Positions 1-12,905 of a stretch of 45,568 bases of DNA are shown here, one piece after another. A program made the position numbers and the translations under genes. Every line of letters begins with the position of its first letter. Positions within the stretch are counted from its first letter, which is position 1. Location: the NCBI GenBank assembly GCA_034698045.1, contig JAQGAU010000072.1:1-45568 (forward strand), in the 5' to 3' direction. The DNA comes from Paramacrobiotus richtersi (taxonomy: Eukaryota; Tardigrada; Eutardigrada; Parachela; Macrobiotidae). The notes below the pieces were generated by a model. The model saw nothing but the letters and a program-made list of their open reading frames with translations. It did not search any database and was not told the origin of the DNA.

Positions 1-3000
1 CGCATAATTGGCGTCAGTGAGCCGTTTGTCCTGCTGCCGGCCGCTACGCTCTGCTGCGAAAAATGCTGGCAAAACCAGCATCCCTTCCCCGAGCGCGCCA
101 CGCCCTTACTGCGCTTGCTGACCCTCCCGCCCGCTTCCCGGAGTGACTGGGAGATGGTGTTTCAGGAGAAACCGCGATGCTGCCTTTGCGTTGTCAAGTA
201 AGAATTTTGCTAAATTTTTGGAATTTTTTTTCTGGTGATAAGGTCGTTTTTAGTAGGGGCACGCTTTGTGTTTGTTCTGTATGGTTTTTGTTGCCCATTG
301 TTGTAACTAAACATTGTCAGGATGCAGTTGTATTGTTGGAATATATTTTTGATTGTGCAATGACATTTATTTAACGGTTATTATGTTGTTTTTATTAAAG
401 GCATGTTGTGTGTGGAAACGTGCTTTTCTTAGCAGTACGTGTTAATTTTCTTTTGTTTTGTGGATTTCTCGGTCTAAGATTCTTCCTGAAGTCATCGCAG
501 ATTGTTGCTATTCCCCGCATTATTGTCCTTTTATTCAGAATTGGGAATTTCCTTTCGCATTGTGTCTCTTTGGATACTAGCCTGATCTGTTGTAGTAGTA
601 GTAGCGTAGTGCAGTGGCTTATGACGATGTCCAGATTCCGGCAGCTAATTTGTTGTAGCACGACGGGTGATGCAATTTCCTGTTTTTTTGCTTGGTGTTG
701 CATGCTTCTGCTGGACCCTTAAATTTATACATTCCACTTTTGATTTCGCGTTTTTTATATGACGTAGGAATTACTAACGCATTTAGCCAAAATGTTATCG
801 GAAAATTCGCAATCTCATTTTATGATTAATTTTATATTTCAGTCGTGCGTTATTTTATTTACATTGTTTGTTATGCTGATTTGTTTATTATTCTTTAATC
901 AGCTGTTACTCTTGTACTACGGATAATTTACATTCGAAAAACAATTACAGGATCCTTGAATCGACGGATATCTGTCCGGGTCATGAGATTATGGAAGTGG
1001 ATGGATGTCCCGTGACCGTCGGCAACTGGAAGGATTTCGTCCATCTGATTCGTCAGGGCACCCAACAGCTTCCCGTGGCCTTGCACCGACCATCGGAAAA
1101 ACGCCAAAACTGGTAAGTACAGTTATTCCGGGTATGATCACCGTGATACCGTTAACATGTGAATGAACTGAAACAGAGTGATGTACATTGAGAGTGATTA
1201 CGGCTCATGATGATTATTGATTAGCTGGTGCTATGTAATAAAAAAAAACTGAAACTGTGTCCAGTCTCGTTTATCGATAGTCGATCGTAATTAATCTGAA
1301 GTTTTAAACAATACATACCGTCTTCTGTTATGCTGCAGTCGGGCTTCGTAGCGTAGTGGCTCTATTTGCTTCTTTTGCACGGAGGTGTTGAGTTGTTTGT
1401 ATACACAGCATAAAAGACCTGTGCACACTTTTGCGGTAATCTGAAGTTTTTGCCAGATTGGTTCGCTGTTCTTTTGAAAACAACTGTCATTGTAAGTATT
1501 CTTGCGCGGCCCCTGTATGTAGCTTTCACTTCGTCGAGATTTGTGTGTATTTGATGGTACATCTGGATTTCGGCAGCATTGTTTAAAAATGTGAGCCCAA
1601 CATAACCGCATCTCTCCCCCTATAGTGCCGCCATTCCGCCCAGCACCCCCCGCGCCCGCCACTCCGTCTCCCCCATCAACCCGCGTCCCCGCAGTCTCTC
1701 GCTGCACCGGCGCCGCAGTCGCTCCTCCTCGCTGCCGCGCTACTCGACGGTGGACGAAACAGACTGCGCCGGACCCGTCCGTCCCAATTCCGGACTGGGC
1801 CGGCATCCGGAGCGCAGTAGTAAGCAGGAGTTGATGCGGGGCGTGTCCCACCGTGCCCACGATCACCGGGGACATCGCTCCTTCCGGCCGTCCGATCTGG
1901 TGGAGATGGAGGAGATTGGACGGGGGACGTATGGGGTCACGGCCAAGATCTGCCATCGGGAGACCGGAGAGGTCAGTCGCTGGTATTTTTTAGTACAGTA
2001 AAACCTGTCGCATTGAACACCCCCGTACATTGAACAACTGCCCACATTGAACAGTTTTATTAGAACCGGCGCGTCCTGTAGGTTATAACATAGGGGGGAA
2101 CCTTTGTAAACTGAACACCTCCGTACTGTGAACACTGAACATTTTCCTTGGCACCGACGTAGTAAAGTGCCTCTGTCGAAAGTGAACAAAGGGCAAAATT
2201 TGTATAATTTTCCTCTAGGCGCAGAAACTGTCGTCCCGAAATAGCACGTCGTTTTCTACGAAGTTTTCGCTGATGTTTTCAATGTCTCATGATGATGACT
2301 CTCATCTGTAAGTGGTTTAGTAACATCTGCTTGCTGTTTTCAAAGTTTTTTCTGGAAATATCGTTCGTCTCCGTGCTTCGACTGAACTTTCAACAGCGAT
2401 GAACGAAAAATTCTGCCGGTGTTGTCAGGTTTAATCAAAAAGCATGTCGTGCCTTTTTTCCTTGCTGAACAGGCAGAGAATTCTAACAAGGATTTCTTAC
2501 GGTTGAAATCCGGGAACACTGTTTGTGCCTGCAGAGCCTGGGAGGAAACTAGCTTCAGTTGAACTTATGCACCGCGCAGCACTGGGCAGTTTCTAGTTTG
2601 CAAAAACGAGCCGACATCTGGGTGAACTTAATAATAATAAACCAGCACGCTGATACATTATACATACATACCGCTATGCAATTATATTGGGGGGGGGCGC
2701 ATTTGTCTCCCCTAGGGGGGGATCCTCCGTAATTTGAACCACTGTCCACAATGAACAAAAATAAAGGAACGGAGCGCGTTCAATTTACACAGGTTTTACT
2801 GTAATGGTTTGGTAATTTTAGAGTAATTTTGTAGTAATTTTATGACAGTTCCATGGTAATTGTATAGTATTTTATAGTAATTCTTTGATAATTCTTTGAT
2901 AATTCTTTATTAATTTAAAAGTAATTTTCTATCTATTTTATAGTAATTTTGTAATTATTTTATTTTATAATAATTTTATAGTACTTTTATAGGGATTTTA

Positions 3001-6000
3001 TAGTAGTTTCGTTGGTGTTTGGTTTGCGTTTGTTGGCATGACATACCCCCGTTAATTGTCCTCATCCGGTGTTCCATAATAAGCGGATTTTTAAACCGAA
3101 AGTAAACTAAAGATCTAAAATGCAAACTAAACGTTCATTCAAACAAAGACAATTGAAAGTGTACAAAAGGCGTTATGCCGTGTTACTCTGGCTACTGCTG
3201 GAATCATATTTGGTTTCCGTTTCGAATCCACACTGGAAATTTGGTCAGTTTTAAGCTGAGTTTTCCCTCTGTACATCCTACCATAACGAGCGTTTTACAT
3301 CCCTTTTTTCGCTTAATTTTCTGTTCCACTGCGTGTTGGTGTGGTGCTGCTTTGTCCGAGTGGTTGGATTTTGCGTAGTTGTTTCTTGGACATATGTATA
3401 TATGCACGTTCCCTGATCTCAAGCCGCACTATTGATTGCTTTGATACTGGTCGGAAACGTAGAACAATGGCTGTTATTTTCAAATTTCCAACGTGCGTGG
3501 CGGTGGTTAACAGTAAACTTGTTGTAGTCGGAATTCGAAATTTTTTGTTTTCAAGTTCCATCCTTGTGATCTTTCGTAGTTGTACGTGAGGATACAAGGG
3601 CTGTTGACTTTTTATTATTATTATGATACTAAAAAGTAAAAACATAATTTTCACAAAGAAAAGCAACTCCTTACTACCAGATGCTAAACGCAAGGTAATA
3701 ATACTGTGCTGACACAGTGGATATACCGGGTATTTGCGCTAGGCAAAGAACATGCTAAGAAAGCGGTAATAATTTGACATGTTGCTTGATTTGTATGAAA
3801 AATTCGGTATAATATCTTATTACGTATTTATCTAGATTATGACGATGAAAAAGCTGTACCGTTTCGATCGGGTCGCCCAGGAGGACTTTCTCCGCGAGAG
3901 CGCCGTGTTACGCAACGTGGACCACCCGAATGTCCTTCGTTTCATCGGGGTGGTGATCAAGGGGTATAATCTGCACATCATCACCGAGTACGTGGCGGGC
4001 GGGACGTTGGAGGACCGGATCAAGGATCTGAATCAGCCGTTTGCCTGGTCCGAACGCGTTGGCGCCGCACGGGATATCGCCGCCGGATTGGCGCATCTGC
4101 ATTCCTTAAGTGGGTGGGGCTTGTGCCGTTATTGTCTGGGCTTGTTTTTCACGGGTATGTGATTGTTGATTGACCGGGAAATGTGTTTTGTAGGTATCAT
4201 TCATCGGGATCTCAAAGTGGATAACTGCCTGATTCGCGAGGTGAGATCCTGGTTGTCGCTGCCAGTCAAGCGCAAATTTTGTACTTAGCAGGTTGGATAC
4301 TGTTATCTGCTTGTACTGACGGTTTGAATTTAATACAGGAAATTTATTTAATTTTTTTTAAAAGCTCATTTAGATGCCAAGTTGAAATAACAAATTTTAA
4401 ATGATTTATTTAAGGGAATTTTTCTCTGGTTGGAACACCATATCCAGTGACAGAAACTGTACACCGTGAGCGAAAGCGTAGAGTAGTGGCTCCTTGCTGT
4501 TTGTCGGATCATTCACATGAGCCTACATTCAAAACCTTCGGGACTAATGTGATATTTTGAAAACTTTTTTATATTTACAACAAATCGTTTCAATACTTGT
4601 TAGTAGCTTCACATTAAAATTGTTACCTAACGAAGAAACTCAACAGATCCCTAATGCAAGCAGACACATTAAGAAAAATAGAGACGGAAAAAAATTTTGC
4701 CCTAACGCTGAGAAGATAAATGACGCTGTTGCAATATTATTTGTCCTCCCGTGTAGGATGGATCGGTGGTCGTAGCGGACTTTGGTCTGGCGTGTATCCT
4801 GCAGAAAATGCCCACCACCCGTCATTCCCTGCACGCTTTCTCCTCCGAAGCCTCAGCCTCCAACAGCGAGGAGAATCTGTCGCAATCCTCGTCCAGCTCC
4901 GGCCGGAAGCGGCGAGTGACCCGCGGACCGAAACGCCAGACGGTGTGCGGGAATGCCTTCTGCATGGCACCGGAGATGCTGCAGCACTGTTATGATGAAC
5001 GGGTGGATATCTTCTCCTTTGCCATTATTCTCATACAGGTATGTGAGTGTAGGTTGTTTTGTTTTTTTTTACTGTAGGTTATTGATGTCTCCCTTCGTTT
5101 AGTTGAATACTTTTCGCTTGTTTTTGATTTGAAGTTAATATGTTTTCGTTTGCCTTTTTTGATTCCAGTTTATATTTTTTTTTTCATTTGATTAGACTTT
5201 TCTAGTTTGATGTGGAAATATTGCTAGAGGACCAGAAAAGTAAGGTTTTTCGAATGGCAGCAGATGGCAAGAATAAGGTGCAGAATTGGAAATACATTTG
5301 TTTCTAAAACACCCCCAGCAGTAACAAAATAGAGCGTGCGAAACTGGACGCGGTAGAAATGGTCTAGGTATAGAGGATCGTAGTACAGTGGCTGTGTTGA
5401 ACGAGAATGTCTGAACTTTCGGAACCTGCACAAAAACCGCATAAGATACTGACGTTTGTTTATATGTTCGTTTTTTTTTTGCGTGATCAGCCGCATCTTC
5501 ATGGATCAGAATTCGGTGGTTTTGAAAAGTGCACTGTCAGTTCTTGGAAAACAGATTAAACTGTTGAATTGTTTTAATTTTTGTGACATCGAGAATCAAA
5601 AAGTGCTGATCAGGGATTGATAGCACCGTTAAAAATTTAAAATTAACACACACAAAAGTATATGTACAGTCTGTATAATATTATTAGAACGTTCGTACAT
5701 AGTAATACATGTTATTATGTAATAGAACAAATACTGGGAAATTGTTTTTGAAAACATGAAGAAACATCCAGAATCGTTACTTGCCACTTTCGAATGGTGG
5801 CCGTTGTGCTATTGGATGCAGTCATGATCGGTTCATGGTGATACGTAGTGTAGTGACTACGTGGGCCAACAATTTCCGGAACGTGCTCTCAAACTAGCCA
5901 AAAAAGTCGATCATCTTAATATTAAACATATTAATGTTACTCTTAATATTAAAAAAAAGCATGAAAAAAATTTTTATAAAGACAATTACACGTAAATGTG

Positions 6001-7252
6001 TGTTAAATGAACCACTTTCGTTCTTTTTAAGCGGCTTTAATTTTTGTTGTCGTCGAAGATGGAACAGATTTGAAATAACAAAAGAAAAATGAAAAGCGAA
6101 ATGAAAAATAAAACAATTATTTAAATTCAAATAGAAATACAATTTGGTGATTTCGTTTTTTTTGTCACAAATTTACAGTTTAGTTTGTTCAAAGCTTTCT
6201 AGTAAGAGATGTTGTAGAGATGGAAGATCGTAGTACATTGCAAGTTCGACCATATAATTATCGTTCAGTCTTTTGACAAAATTATGTTGATAAGAGTGCG
6301 AAATTTTATTGGAAATGTAATAGTCTGTCGGTGTGTTTAATCCTCATCGAATCGAGCGATTGGGTGCTTGTCGGGAAATGGTAGTGTAATGGCTTCAGCT
6401 CCAGAGCTGCATTGAATGGCAGATTCTTTTACATGCTTCGTATATATACCATTCCGTAATACGCTTACGTGCTGCATGTTCTTTTTTTTGCAACTACCAT
6501 AGCAGACTTTGCAGTAGACAACATGCAGCTCTTGATTTTATTGTGAACAACTATTGTCTGTTGCTTGTCATGCACAGTGGTGACTGACTTAGTGGAAACA
6601 ATAATCTTCGAAATGAGTAGCAGATGCGACAAATAACTGAACCGTAGTCTATACTATAATAATGACATATTCTATCAGAAAATGCAGTCGTTACTCTTTC
6701 ATATTCTACGTACTTGTACAGTACCGGTACATATCCTTCATAACAATGACAATAAGTACCAGATGTATTTTAAACAGGATTTTCTGACAGTTCCACCGTT
6801 AATCCTTGTAGATGTTAGCCCGTATCCCCAGCGACCCGGAAACCGGTGTCCCACGTAGTCGGGATTTTGGTCTGGACGGCGAGCGGATCCAGTCGACGTT
6901 GGTGACCCCCGACACTCCGCCTCTCTACGTCACCATCGCCCTGCTCTCCGGGGAGGTGGATCCCGACCGCCGGCCGTCTTTCAGCCTCCTCCACTCGTGG
7001 CTGGACCGGCTCCTACTCTGTCTGGACGCCCACCTCCCGCTCTCCCTGGAACTGCAGATGGAGGTCCAGGAGTTTGTCAAAAACGCGGATTGTGAAGCGG
7101 AAAGTGAGCGATTGTTTGTGCCGCCGCATCCGTTTCTCCGGGCGACTAGTGCACCGTTTTTCGACGTGGGGAGTGTGGATAGTGGGTGTGGGGAGGGCGG
7201 GGATTCGGCGCGGACTAGTGGGAGTAGTGTCAGGAGTTTGGTCATGCGGTGA
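1..7252 (+). CDS. LIMK: LIM domain kinase (3' seven exons; 5' end outside window)
   Basis: Serine/threonine kinase that in animals phosphorylates ADF/cofilin and so stabilises actin filaments. Exons with consistent GT-AG sites and phases: <1-197, 951-1112, 1626-1971, 3836-4109, 4194-4240, 4757-5038, 6812-7252 (TGA). They give 582 visible residues. Order: end of a LIM zinc finger (CCEKCW) and linker; PDZ (GHEIMEVDGCPV...FVHLIRQ); Ser/Arg-rich linker with SLSLHRRRSRSSSLPRYS; kinase domain opening FRPSDLVEMEEIGRGTYGV. Visible kinase parts: ATP lysine in MTMKKL, alpha-C Glu in LRESAVL, HRDLKVDN, VVADFGLA, a basic activation loop with KRQTVCGN (the Thr equivalent to LIMK1 T508), and CMAPEM. The family kinase end follows (MLARIPSDP, FGLDGE, DPDRRPSF, HSWLDRL). 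PDZ plus FRPSDL separates it from TESK kinases. Oddities: a Ser-rich insert (NSEENLSQSSSSSG) between DFG and APE, and HRDLKVDN where vertebrate LIMKs read HRDLNSHN. The LIM domains and start codon lie upstream of base 1. Confidence 0.93.
1996..2801. mobile_element. Non-autonomous TA-inserting DNA transposon (pogo/Tc1-mariner-like MITE)
   Basis: The ends are inverted repeats: CAGTAAAACCTGT at 1996 and ACAGGTTTTACTG ending at 2801. They are flanked by TA on both sides (1994-1995 and 2802-2803), the target duplication of the Tc1/mariner/pogo superfamily. CAGTAAAACCT termini are typical of pogo/Tigger relatives. Subterminal motifs of the type CATTGAACA / TGTTCAATT recur near both ends. I find no intact transposase frame in the 806 bp, so it is non-autonomous. 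It lies in the third visible LIMK intron, just after the splice donor. The related decayed intron at about 22000-22005 has a single TA at the same place and no insert. Confidence 0.85.
2804..3012. repeat. AT-rich degenerate tandem repeat (about 11-bp unit)
   Basis: About 210 bp of imperfect repeats of a unit like TAGTAATTTTA, with local duplications such as GATAATTCTTT. It directly abuts the 3' end of the MITE and is absent from the related intron copy at about 22000. Simple expansion after insertion is the likely origin. Confidence 0.7.
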
Positions 7253-7714
7253 ATGGGATTGTGCGGTTATGGGGATGATTTCTACTTTTTTTAATAAAAT
7301 TTTTAATATTTTTAATTATTATTTTGTTCGGGTTGTTTGATTGACCGTTTTAACATTCCAGTGTTGGAAGTATTGATTTTTTTATCGGGTTAATTTGTTG
7401 TATATGAAGCTGAAGAAGACTGAGTCGAAAAGCAGCACTTAATTAGAAACTGACCGAAACTTGCAATAAATTTATCAATACTTCTGTTGAAGAGTTTGAT
7501 GTCGGTGTACTAATTGTAAACTACATACATACATATCAACTTTACATTTCAGCGTATCTACAGAACAAAAGTACCTCCTGTCAGCTTGCGCTTCGTTTTA
7601 TACGGCAAAAATTCGGGTATTAAAACATCGATAACACAATGCCGAATTGTCACAAACCAGAACAACTGCCAGTAAAACGATTAACACCATTCAAAAGCCC
7701 ACTTTCAACGATTT
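7253..7714 (+). other. LIMK 3' flank with a recurrent exon-like element
   Basis: After the poly(A) signal there is no gene. At about 7552-7710 lies the first copy of an element that recurs at about 13030-13080, 16338-16430, 23967-24085 and 28403-28600, after fossil LIMK ends. Each copy has an acceptor-like pyrimidine-AG, a block resembling CGAGCGCTTCATTTACAGC, then a possible GT donor and a conserved stretch containing CAAACGCCGAATTGT. No reading frame is shared between copies. Confidence 0.5.
7293..7298 (+). terminator. LIMK polyadenylation signal
   Basis: AATAAA lies 41 bases after the LIMK stop codon in a T-rich stretch. Equivalent AATAAA or near-equivalent sites follow the fossil last exons (12945-12950, about 21133, about 27391), so the copies carried the gene's 3' end. 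Confidence 0.8.
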
Positions 7715-9707
7715 TTGGAGATTTCGTTCCACCTTGAACTTCCTTTCGTAAATATCTTTTCGAGAGTTGTTTCTGATTTTTTGTCCAAGTTCTCCGCTTT
7801 TCGTTTGCTTCAGTCAGTAGATTATGCTTTCATTCGAAGGTCATCTCTTTGTTTTGTTGCTTTGAAGTTCAATTCAATTCTTCCCGAACCTAGGTGGGAA
7901 AATTGTTGGTTTTCCCCGCTTTATTGTTCTTTGATTCAGCTGTACACTTTTCGGAATTTTTGTTCGCTGTTTGGCTCTTTGGAAATCAAGTTGACCTGTT
8001 GTAATGGTGTACTTTGGTGTTCAGTAGCGTAGACTCGTAGTACAGTGGCTTGTAGATGCATCCAATGCATCAGCTAATCTGCTTTAACAATTACATGATG
8101 ACTGGTACGCTTTTCCAGTAATGTAAAATTTCCTGTTTTTTCACGGTGTGCCTTTGATTTTTACATTCCAGTTTCAATGTTGTGTTTTAAAAAATATTAA
8201 ACTACTTACTGACGCATTTAGCTAATATGGATCGAAACTGTCCTGTCTCGATATCGGTAACGATAGCCGATCGTAATTGAACTGAGCAGTACATACCGGC
8301 GATACTGCACATTCTGTGATGCTGCAGTCCAGTTGCGTAGCGTAGTGGCACGTTGTAGGGATTTTTTCCGTGGCGAACTGACACTAGAAATTAGATCAGT
8401 TTGATTCCGAGTTTTATCAATTTGTATGCCATAACGAGCGTTTTACATCAGATTATCGGTTTTTGATTAATTCTCTCTTTCTCTTCGTGTTCTGGTGGTG
8501 CTTCATCAGCGTGGTTGGATACTGGATAATTGTTCGTCTTCCTGCTCTCCAACCGTACGTATGAATGTGACTACCTTGATACTGGTTAACGTGAACGTAG
8601 AGTAGTGGCTGTTTGTGGGACGTCATCGTGCTCAGTGAACAGATTAAGGAAGAATTTTCCTGTGGCCTTGTAGTGGTGTAGTCCCTTTTTTTGTCGTAGG
8701 AAATTACGGATTAGACTGTAATTTCTCTCGATTATTTAGTGCAGTTCATATTTTGATTATAATAGCTTAATTGCATGGTTTAGGACTTTAGGCGGCATAT
8801 ATTAGTAATTCTGCACGGTAATGCATTCAGTGTACGGACGACATCAGATTCTAACGAGTCATTCCACTAGACTGTGGTCACCGTGTCAACTTTCTTGTCA
8901 GCGATGTATGGATAGCATTGATTATAAATATGGCTGTTTCAAACAGTCATAGATAAATTCCCTACACGAAATTGACATAAAAAAAAACAGAAATCTTGTA
9001 AATGTCGTAATTTACAAATTTAATTTAACTTCGAACAAAAATTCCTAACCCAAAGTGAAATCGCCAGTACGATAAAATCTGTTGAATATTGCAACTATGT
9101 AGACTTAATACAAAATTAAAAATAATGTTACGTACAGTACAATTTCCTAGACCAGATTAAACCAAATTAAGGTCGCTAACAAAACGTAACAGCTACAGCT
9201 ACTGTAAATTTATCAGTGAGTGCCGCATTTCACATGAAAATCTGGAAGTTTTGCGAACAAGATTCTGAAGGTTTACTACTAAAAGCCTACAATGATACTG
9301 ATTTTGAGGGTTGCGTGGAAGCTAGAATATAGAATCTGTTGGGTAAGGTGGGGAATGTTGCATTTTCATTAGGTCGAGTCGGGATTATCGTAACTGGTTT
9401 GATCTTGACACCCGCTTAGACACAGGGAAAACGTAGTGCAGCGGCTGTGTGTACACGTGTGGTACAGAGTACTCCTACTGTAGCTGAAGAAAAAGAGTAT
9501 CAAGTTTAAAATTTGGATGTTTTTTGGCGTGGTGAGCTGACTGGATCTTCATTGATGAAAAATCGGTGGTTTTGAAAAGTCAGCTCACTGTCGTCAGTTA
9601 TTGTGAAAGAGATTAAAGCATTATATTTCTTAATTCTTGTGATATCGAGAATCGAATGTTGCTGATCAGGAGTCGATAACAGAGGTGAAATCTGACATAT
9701 AAAAATA

Positions 9708-10240
9708 TTTTATTATTATTATTATTATTATAACACAGGAGCAGACAACCCATCAGGGACTTCAAGTCTGGTCGAAAGTAAGGCTAACATATACTTAAAA
9801 ATACAACACTACGACAGATCAACAGTTTTGAGCATGAACTTGAAAACATTCACAAATCCAGCAGAAAGAATCTTCTCGTTAAATTTCAGAATTTTTTCTA
9901 GGAGATCCTTCAGGCGCATCTCTAGTGTGGATTCGCCAATTTTCTTCTTCGCCTTTGCGTTAATTTTCGCTGGTCGTCTTAGGTTGTAGTGAGTGGTGTT
10001 GTCCGTGACCTTAACCATGTCCAGAAGGTATGCTGGAAGGGGGAAGACGTTCTGGTTCCACAGTTTGAATAGCCACACCGCATCTCCCTGCCGCCATCGG
10101 TCGAAAATAGGCATAATGCCTAAATGCTGATACAGTTCCGGTGTAACCGGCTGCTTGTAGTCAAGTGATGGCACGCAAGGCTTTACGTTACAGACTGGCA
10201 AGTTTATAACGCTGGGTCAAAGACGCTGTGGACCATACTA
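9708..10240 (-). mobile_element. 5'-truncated non-LTR retrotransposon (LINE) fragment
   Basis: Read on the minus strand, 10201-9809 gives a 130-residue open frame that looks like the C-terminal tail of a LINE reverse transcriptase polyprotein (LYQHLGIMPIFDRW, VWLFKLWNQNVFPLPAYLLD, then THYNLRRP near its end). It is followed by a short 3' untranslated part and a (TAA)n tail, seen on + as (TTA)n at about 9708-9733. Upstream of the frame an in-frame TGA soon follows, and the surrounding LIMK intron repeat resumes at about 10235-10245. The matching intron copies at 18200-18270 and 25260-25330 lack the insert. It is a dead, 5'-truncated copy. Confidence 0.75.
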
Positions 10241-12479
10241 TAATATAATCAGGCCGTTCATATAGGTAATATTTATTAGAACAAATGGAGAACGGACCTG
10301 TGTGGAGCTGTCGGCTCTGTTGTTTGCACAGATAATTAACTTAAAATTAATCCGGCAAATACCGCGTCAGGAAGTACAGACAGCGCGCAAGTTACGAATA
10401 AATTACTGACAAGAAAATTTTAAGCGCTTGAAGAAACAGCAAAAATCGTTACTTCATTTTGAATGCTTGGTTATTGCATGTATTCATGGATTCGTGGTGA
10501 AGCGTAGTATAATGACTTCGGTATAGGAGAAAAAAAACCATTCAGAACGTGGTTTCATTTAACCCGTAATATGTGCAATTTTCCCTGTTAAATGCTTGTA
10601 AATGCCATTTTTTTATTATTAACAGTTCGTCTACGGGCGGTTTTACCATATTCGGCCTACTTTTGCGGAGTTTAGATCGATCATCAGGGCTAGTTCTGAA
10701 TTTTGCGAGCACTAGTGACCACCATTGTTCTACACAAAGCAGGTTTTTGTGGCATGGAAAGATGGTGCAGAGCTGGAAAACGTAGGTTAACTGAAACGGT
10801 TAATAAAACAGCAATTAAGTTTTGAATTTAACGAAAAATTATGGTGTGATTTCCTTATTGAGGACAAATGGACGGGCAGCATTGTTGTTCAAGAGATCGA
10901 GAATCGAAAGGTCGCTAGGCGGGAAAGGCTTCCTGAAAAGCGATATGATCGATGATATCGTAGTACCGTGATGGGAACTCTTTCCGATTACCACTACAGA
11001 TCACTGTAAACAACACAAAACTGTCATGCAAACATTCGTGATCGCTGATCAGTAGTGTCGTCAGAATTATGGGGAATCTATTACGGTAGTGTACAGTAAT
11101 TAAAAAACACCGTATGCAGGACTGTTATAATTACGCCGATATCTTTGTGCTAGTGAGTAAAGATCGCTAACTGAAGATCAGCTGAACACGCTTTACTTTC
11201 GGCGTTCGAAAGTGGAAAGATCGCGCGCTTCGCGTGTAGCGATCGTGTAGCGATGAGCCCTTGTGGGCATGAATATCGTAGTACAGTGGCTGTCTTCGGG
11301 ATTTGCGCAATGCCACAAAGTCCGAGCGCTGTATATTATACCTGTAATGTGGTTTTCTGTCATTTAACATCATTTTTTCTGTGCAGTACAAAATATCAAA
11401 CAGAAGGTGAGGTGGTACAATTGTTTTTACGAAATATTTGCATGACTTAATTACTTTACTTCTGTCTAAATCGGAGGGGTGTAAATAATATATTTATTTG
11501 GCAATGTTGATAATGGAATTGCAAATGTGCCAGTTTCGTTCATCCGCTTCGAGTCAAGCGACCGGGTGATTGTCAGGAAATTGTAGTGTAATGGCTATAT
11601 CACGAAATTGTCCGTTTAATATCCATTATCCTACTTCGTATGTGTACCATGCTTACTGCACAATCTTTTTTTTGCTAGCCACTAGCCAGTAGTCTTTGAT
11701 GTTTGCACTAGACTAAGGGAAAGCTTCATTTGGTTAAAACATTCATGGTCGGTGGTGCCGGGTGTCATCAGAATGATGGGGAATCTGCCGCGGGTGTGAT
11801 TAACGAATACCATGTACAGGATGGTTAATTACCACGATGTTTTGATGATAATTAATGACTGATGATATAGATTGTTTATTGAAGAAGAGTTGATTATTCC
11901 GATTATATCGGCCATGTGGAGGAAATTGTAATTTCTGTTTTGTGACATCGTATCTACACCTACAGCTTATATTCGTTAGAGGCCCATTAGTTAGCCAGTT
12001 ACAGTTAGTGTTTTATTGCTGTACCATAGTAGAACATGCGTACACACACATTCCGAATGAAAAACAGAATTAAGTTAGAGCTGGTTAGTTAGATGGCCGC
12101 ATTAAATGATCCGAAATGTCCAGTTCCAACAACTCAAACAGGCAGATCGCAGCCTAGTGGCTACAGGGAGACAAGATTTGGAGAGCTGCTTACTGAACAT
12201 GCTGATCTGGTATCTACAGTTTTTCCGTCCTTGAGAAACGGCTGCAGAATTTTTGCTCACAGCGTTGTTTATGCAGAAACATTTGATCCAGTATCGTTTG
12301 GTAACTTTCATGTCTTGTATATATGCGTACTGTATTCTAGTGATTTATTTAGTATCCTTGACGTAATTACATATCTATCAAGACGAGACAAACAGTCACA
12401 ACATAGTTCTATACAATGACAACATTACCAGCTCTGTCTGGTTCTGGTTGAACAGGAATTTTTTGACAGTTTCATATGT

Positions 12480-12905
12480 AGACGTTAGCCCGCGTCCCCA
12501 GCGACCGGTGTTCCCCGCAGTCGGGACTTTGGTCTGGACGGTGAGCGCATATACAGTCGACGTTGGTGACCCCTGATCGACACACCGCCCCCTATGTCAC
12601 CATCGCCCAGGCGGTGGACCCGACCGATGGTATTTCTCCCTCCTTCACTCATGGTTGGACCGTCTGCTGCTCTGTCTGGACGCCCACCTCCCGGTCTCCC
12701 TGGAACTGCAGATGGAGGTCCAGGAGTTTGTCAAGAACGCGGATAATAAGGCGGAAAGTGAGAGATTGTTTGTCCCGCCACATCCGTTTCTCCGGGCGAC
12801 TAGTGCACCGTTTTTCGACGTGGGGAATGTGGATAGTGGGTGCTGAGAGGGCGGGATTCCGCGCGGCCCAGTGGGAGCAGTGTCAAGAGTTTGGTCATGC
12901 GGTGA
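12480..12905 (+). pseudogene. Fossil copy of LIMK last exon (unit 2)
   Basis: Strongly similar to 6812-7252: it keeps LLLCLDAHLP, LELQMEVQEFVKNAD, SERLFVPPHPFLRATSAP and FFDVGNVDSG in translation. It is broken by several indels. The first codon is ACG instead of ATG, the EVDPDRRPSF segment is out of frame, and a TGA after DSGC ends the frame early. The 3' part and an AATAAA at 12945 are kept. No kinase exon lies between this and the previous unit, so it cannot make a kinase. Confidence 0.88.

Noticed and set aside
395-722. Overlapping 102-104 codon frames on both strands
   Set aside because: They lie in LIMK intron 1, have no family resemblance, and their composition follows the T-rich intron.
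2158-2172. CGTAGTAAAGTGCCT inside the MITE
   Set aside because: Two mismatches to the core and located in an unrelated transposon; I treat it as chance.
12093-12419. 108-codon plus-strand frame beginning MAALNDPKCPVP
   Set aside because: The region aligns with intron sequence before the last LIMK exon in other units (about 6640-6790 and 26990-27200), where no frame is kept.
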